Made by a program: the position numbers and the translations under genes
Part shown: positions 13,855 through 17,099 of the stretch, piece by piece
How positions within the stretch are numbered: position 1 is the stretch's first letter
Layout: each line of letters begins with the position of its first letter
From: Candidatus Hydrogenedentota bacterium
GTDB lineage: Bacteria; Hydrogenedentota; Hydrogenedentia; Hydrogenedentales; CAITNO01
DNA length: 17,099 nucleotides
Direction: 5' to 3'
Assembly: GCA_903822375.1 (NCBI GenBank)
Contig: CAIJOU010000810.1
Location: forward strand, 1 to 17,099
Notes under the pieces: model-generated
Databases searched by the model: none
What the model saw: only the letters and a program-made list of their open reading frames with translations
What the model was told of the DNA's origin: nothing

Positions 13855-16800
13855 TTAAGACGCGCTATGAAACACCTCAAACGGCGCGAGCAGACCGTAG
13901 CCTATGGAGAAGTACTCGCTGCCGGCCGGCTGCGGTGTTTCGGGGGCGCCGTTCCAGGAGCCCGGATGCGTGATGCCGACATCCTTGTTGCCCAGGTGCG
14001 GTCCGAGCGTGTTGCGCAGGGAGCCGTAGAGGACCACCTCGACCGTGTTCTTGCCGGGTTTCACCTGAGCGGTGATGTCGCACTCCATCGGCTGGCGGTA
14101 GACGGCGCCCGCGTCCTTGCCGTTCACCAGGACCTGCGCCACCACGGCATTCCACGACGGCAGTGACACGATGCATCGTCCGCCCTTGGGCGCATTTATC
14201 TCGGCCGTGTAGGACACGCGGTGGCCGTAGAGCGGCATTCCCTGCTTGTTCCATTCGCCGAGGGCGAGCGGCGCGGCGGACACGATCACAAATCCCTTGT
14301 CGGCCGCCTTGAGCCCGAAATCGCCGACAATGTGCGCCGCCTCCAGTTCCTGGAACACGTTCATCGGCGACGCCTTGATGGTGAGCGTGTTGTCGCCCGC
14401 CTTGGCAACCTTGGCGATGTCGATCCTGCCGAAGGCGCGGTCGAGCCACCATTCGCCCGGCGTCGCGCTGACCGGCGCGCCGTTGCAGGTGACCGTGTAC
14501 AGGTCGGAGCGTTCAATCACGGCGAACAGGCGCTGCGGCACCGCGCCCTCGATGACGAAGTGGTAGGTGGCCTCAAAGCCGCTGTCCGCCGCGAAGGGCG
14601 TCTTGAGCAGTTCATCGCCGAACTGCACCGCATGATCCCAGATGTTCCCGCGCAGGCCGTTCTTCTGAAAGGTCAACTCGGCCGCGTTCCGCCAGAAGAC
14701 GCCGTTCTTCGTCTCGCCGCCCGCGGTCACGTCCACGTAGTCGAGGATCAGGTTGTTGTCGTCCATGCGCTTGGCCGTGAGGTTCGTCACGGGCACGGGC
14801 TTGCGCTCGCCCGGTGCGGGCAGCGACGGCGCCGCGACGGGGGCCTTGTCCAAAAGCAGCATCATGCTGCCGCAGACCGGCAGGGCAAATTTCACCGCCA
14901 GGGTTCCGTCGGCCTGCGTTTCAGCAGTGCGCGCCGCAATCGCGCCCGTGTCGAGGTTAACCTCGCGCACGCCCTTGGCGGCGGTAACGACCGTGCCCGA
15001 AGCGGTGACATCGTTGCTGGTGTTGGTGATGAACACGAGGTCGCCGTCGCTCATCTGGCGGCGGTGATGGTACACGATGCCCTTGTTGGCCGGGTCGAGC
15101 ACGACGCGCATTGCGGGCGCGCACAGCGCGGTCGCTTTCGCCGCGACCTCCTCCGTGGTTACGCCCTGCCAGCCGGGCTGGGAGCGCAGCGCCTTGCAGG
15201 CGTCATCCACACGACCGTCAATGCACGACGGCTGGTCGGCCCCGGCGCAGGACAGCACCGCGCCCCCGTCTGCCAGGTATTTCTGAAGCAGTTCAAAAGT
15301 CTTGCGGTTCAGGTTTTCCATGCCGGCCGGAACAACCAGGACGGAGTAGTCGCGCTCGCCCACCTTAAGCGCTGCCTTGCCCGCGGAATTCTTCACCACG
15401 GAACCGCGCTCCAGCATGATGTGCTCGTCGCCCACGTCGAACTCAAGCTGTTCCTTCGCGAGCCGCACGACCAGCGCCTGGTAACTGTCCCCCAGCGCCT
15501 CAAGGGCCTTGCCTTCCCCAAACTGATGCATCCACGCCGTCGTGGTCGGACTGAGCAGCAGCACCGGGTTGACCTGATGGCCCTGCGACAGCGCGTAGGA
15601 AACGCGCGAGAAGTAGTCCACCAGCACGTGGTACTCGTTCATCCACGGCGAGTGGTAGGAGAAGGTCGGCGGATAGTCGCGCTTGCGCGCGCCGCGCATG
15701 GTCACGTCCGAAAGGTGTTCGTTGATCGTATTTACGCCCAGTGCCTCCTCCCAGTCCCCGATGCGCTTGTAGTCCTGGAAGGTCATTTCGGCGCTGCTGC
15801 CGCCGTAGGTCTCGCTGAGCGTGCGCTGGCGCCCGGTCTGGTTGGCCACGCTGGCCAGTTCGATCACCGATCGCACGTTGCCGAACTGCGCGTGCACGCC
15901 CTCTGCGTACTGGTTGAACAGCAGGTCGATGCCGGGCCGCTGCTGCCAGGCCGCCATGGCCATGTTGTCGGGAACATGGTCGCATTCGGGCCAGCTGTGC
16001 TCCCAGTAGTGCCCCGTGAATTCCAGCCCGTTCTTTGCGCAGTACTCGTAGTAGGGCTTGGCCCAGCGGTCGACGAACAGGTCGTTGATCACCTGGAAGT
16101 AATTGTGGCGGAACTCGCGGCCCTTTGCCGTGTCATCCTTCAGATAGGGCAGCGCATCGTTGAATTCGTAGCCCCAGCGTTTCTTGAACTGTTCCGCGAG
16201 GTCCGGCGTCCAGTGGATATCGCCAGCAGCCTTGAGGTGTGGTTCGTCCGTGAAAGAGCCGGGGATGAGCTTTCCGAATTCATTGCCGAAATGTTTCTTG
16301 TAGGCGTCCAGGGTGATTTCGAGGAACTTGTCTGTCACGCCGGGGCGAATCAAGTCCGTGTGAAACTTGCCGCCGTACCAGGGCGAGGCTTTGGCTTCCT
16401 CTATCCGCGCAACCAGGTACTCCCCGTCGGTGACCAGCCCCTTCTCCTTCTTCAGCTTCTTGGTGACGTCCTTGTAACCGTCCGCGGTCTTCTCGTAAAT
16501 CGCGTAGATCTTGTCACTGGACGGATCGACCGTCTTCTTCTTTTCCAGCGAAATGCCCAGGCAACGCGATTCGGGCATTTGCTCGGGCACATAGCCCCCT
16601 GCGAAGCAGGAGGGGTAGGAATTCTCGTCATAGATCCACACCAGCATGCCGCGTTCCCGGCCCACTTTCAGCGCATCCTCCCAGCGCGCGAACCATTCAT
16701 CGGACAGGTAGGGCGTCATCAGCCCCGGCCGCGGGTGCACCCACACCTGCCGGATGTGCTGGTCCGCCAGCGCGTTCAGCGAGTCCGTCACCTGCTCCGT

Positions 16801-16947
16801 CGTCAGCAGGTCGTTCCACACCCACAGCGGTCCGGAGGTATATTCCCGCGGCGGCTGCTGCACCTTCCCCGCCACCGTGGCAAGGTCACCATCCACCGCA
16901 CCGGGAAACACACTCGAAACCAGCAGCAAAACAGGCATCAGCGTCAT
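13855..16947 (-). CDS. Secreted GH106-like alpha-L-rhamnosidase
   Basis: A 1030-residue protein starting at 16947 with AAGGAG 6 nt upstream. Residues 3-18 form a short signal-peptide core. The N-terminal half looks like the TIM barrel of the GH106 alpha-L-rhamnosidase group. VWVHPRPGLMTPYLSDEW (68-85) and MLVWIYDENSYPSCFAGG (101-118) match the family's conserved blocks, as I remember them, closely. Acidic candidates are Asp234/Glu235 in SFTDEPHL (231-238) and Glu379 in LSETYGGSS (377-385). Residues about 530-680 look like a Rossmann-like or beta-galactosidase-trimerisation-like region, and 700-1030 like beta-sandwich domains (for example GEWWLDRAFG and NVVVAQVLVNGKDAG-type carbohydrate-binding cores). 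Known for GH106: release of L-rhamnose from complex glycans such as rhamnogalacturonan II. Family assignment is from remembered motifs, and activity on another deoxysugar is possible. It is the first gene of the minus-strand cluster, separated from the next gene by a repeat-rich gap, and may have its own promoter. Confidence 0.72.
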   Translation of the reverse strand: MTLMPVLLLVSSVFPGAVDGDLATVAGKVQQPPREYTSGPLWVWNDLLTTEQVTDSLNALADQHIRQVWVHPRPGLMTPYLSDEWFARWEDALKVGRERGMLVWIYDENSYPSCFAGGYVPEQMPESRCLGISLEKKKTVDPSSDKIYAIYEKTADGYKDVTKKLKKEKGLVTDGEYLVARIEEAKASPWYGGKFHTDLIRPGVTDKFLEITLDAYKKHFGNEFGKLIPGSFTDEPHLKAAGDIHWTPDLAEQFKKRWGYEFNDALPYLKDDTAKGREFRHNYFQVINDLFVDRWAKPYYEYCAKNGLEFTGHYWEHSWPECDHVPDNMAMAAWQQRPGIDLLFNQYAEGVHAQFGNVRSVIELASVANQTGRQRTLSETYGGSSAEMTFQDYKRIGDWEEALGVNTINEHLSDVTMRGARKRDYPPTFSYHSPWMNEYHVLVDYFSRVSYALSQGHQVNPVLLLSPTTTAWMHQFGEGKALEALGDSYQALVVRLAKEQLEFDVGDEHIMLERGSVVKNSAGKAALKVGERDYSVLVVPAGMENLNRKTFELLQKYLADGGAVLSCAGADQPSCIDGRVDDACKALRSQPGWQGVTTEEVAAKATALCAPAMRVVLDPANKGIVYHHRRQMSDGDLVFITNTSNDVTASGTVVTAAKGVREVNLDTGAIAARTAETQADGTLAVKFALPVCGSMMLLLDKAPVAAPSLPAPGERKPVPVTNLTAKRMDDNNLILDYVDVTAGGETKNGVFWRNAAELTFQKNGLRGNIWDHAVQFGDELLKTPFAADSGFEATYHFVIEGAVPQRLFAVIERSDLYTVTCNGAPVSATPGEWWLDRAFGRIDIAKVAKAGDNTLTIKASPMNVFQELEAAHIVGDFGLKAADKGFVIVSAAPLALGEWNKQGMPLYGHRVSYTAEINAPKGGRCIVSLPSWNAVVAQVLVNGKDAGAVYRQPMECDITAQVKPGKNTVEVVLYGSLRNTLGPHLGNKDVGITHPGSWNGAPETPQPAGSEYFSIGYGLLAPFEVFHSAS

Positions 16948-16986
16948 GGCTCGCTCCTTAAGCGTAGGGGTTTAGCACATGCGACC

Positions 16987-16992
16987 ATTCTA
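16987..16992 (-). promoter_or_regulatory. Weak candidate -10 element for the rhamnosidase-like gene
   Basis: TAGAAT on the minus strand matches the sigma70 -10 consensus at 5 of 6 positions and lies 39 nt before the ATG. No good -35 is seen 17 nt further upstream, where a 10-nt palindrome CCCGCGCGGG (17002-17011) sits nearby. Promoter rules for this lineage are unknown, so this is a weak call. Confidence 0.2.
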
Positions 16993-17030
16993 CACGGACA
17001 GCCCGCGCGGGAAAAGCGGGAAAGAAAGGA

Positions 17031-17058
17031 CAAAGGGCAAAGGGCAAAGGGCAAAGGA
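17031..17058. repeat. Heptanucleotide tandem repeat (CAAAGGG)
   Basis: Four 7-nt units run from 17031 to 17058: CAAAGGG three times, then CAAAGGA. The tract lies about 85 nt upstream of the rhamnosidase-like start. The rest of the right-hand end (16948-17099) shows no gene. Confidence 0.85.
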
Positions 17059-17099
17059 GGAAGCAAAGGATGTCGGAGAGCCTTTGTGTTCCCGTTTCG

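Overview
The window is GC-rich bacterial DNA, probably a contig from a metagenome-assembled or environmental genome. Several things point to a heterotroph specialised in carbohydrates, in the Hydrogenedentota / Planctomycetota / Lentisphaerota / Verrucomicrobiota range: large secreted glycoside-hydrolase-like proteins, several Gfo/Idh/MocA oxidoreductases, DegT-type aminotransferases, short-period tandem repeats and dispersed palindromic repeats between genes. This placement is inference from gene style only; the window holds no rRNA or other marker gene.

Layout. One gene on the + strand (3..1943, incomplete at its 5' end) encodes an M28 zinc peptidase fused to about eight membrane spans and a C-terminal domain. 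Everything else is a convergent run of eight minus-strand genes. In transcription order (right to left) these are: a secreted GH106-like alpha-L-rhamnosidase (16947..13855); a 336-nt repeat-filled gap; Gfo/Idh/MocA oxidoreductase A (13518..12415); a 255-nt gap with repeats; DegT aminotransferase A (12159..10885); a 134-nt gap holding a hexanucleotide inverted repeat; Gfo/Idh/MocA oxidoreductase B (10750..9707); DegT aminotransferase B (9688..8495); a secreted NodB-like deacetylase candidate (8467..7208); a multi-spanning HExxH metallopeptidase (7186..4871); and a large secreted CBM9-like/TIM-barrel protein (4869..2050). The last five genes are separated by only 18, 27, 21 and 1 nt and look like one operon with strong Shine-Dalgarno sites.

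How the genes may work together. Two alternating oxidoreductase plus PLP-aminotransferase pairs are the chemistry needed to oxidise a sugar or cyclitol hydroxyl to a ketone and aminate it (NtdC/NtdA, WlbA/WlbE and inosose aminotransferase are precedents). They sit with three exported carbohydrate-active candidates and a membrane peptidase. No nucleotidyltransferase, glycosyltransferase, transporter or regulator is present, so the substrate and direction (making or breaking down an amino or keto sugar) cannot be decided here.

The clearest unusual signal is in the repeats. A palindromic element occurs in three structural forms. One copy lies in frame inside the signal-peptide region of the deacetylase-like gene. 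A heptanucleotide tandem repeat supplies the last codons and stop of oxidoreductase A. A hexanucleotide repeat in inverted orientation separates DegT A from oxidoreductase B. A cluster of three tiny hairpins, each with a 3-nt loop, lies next to the largest palindrome.
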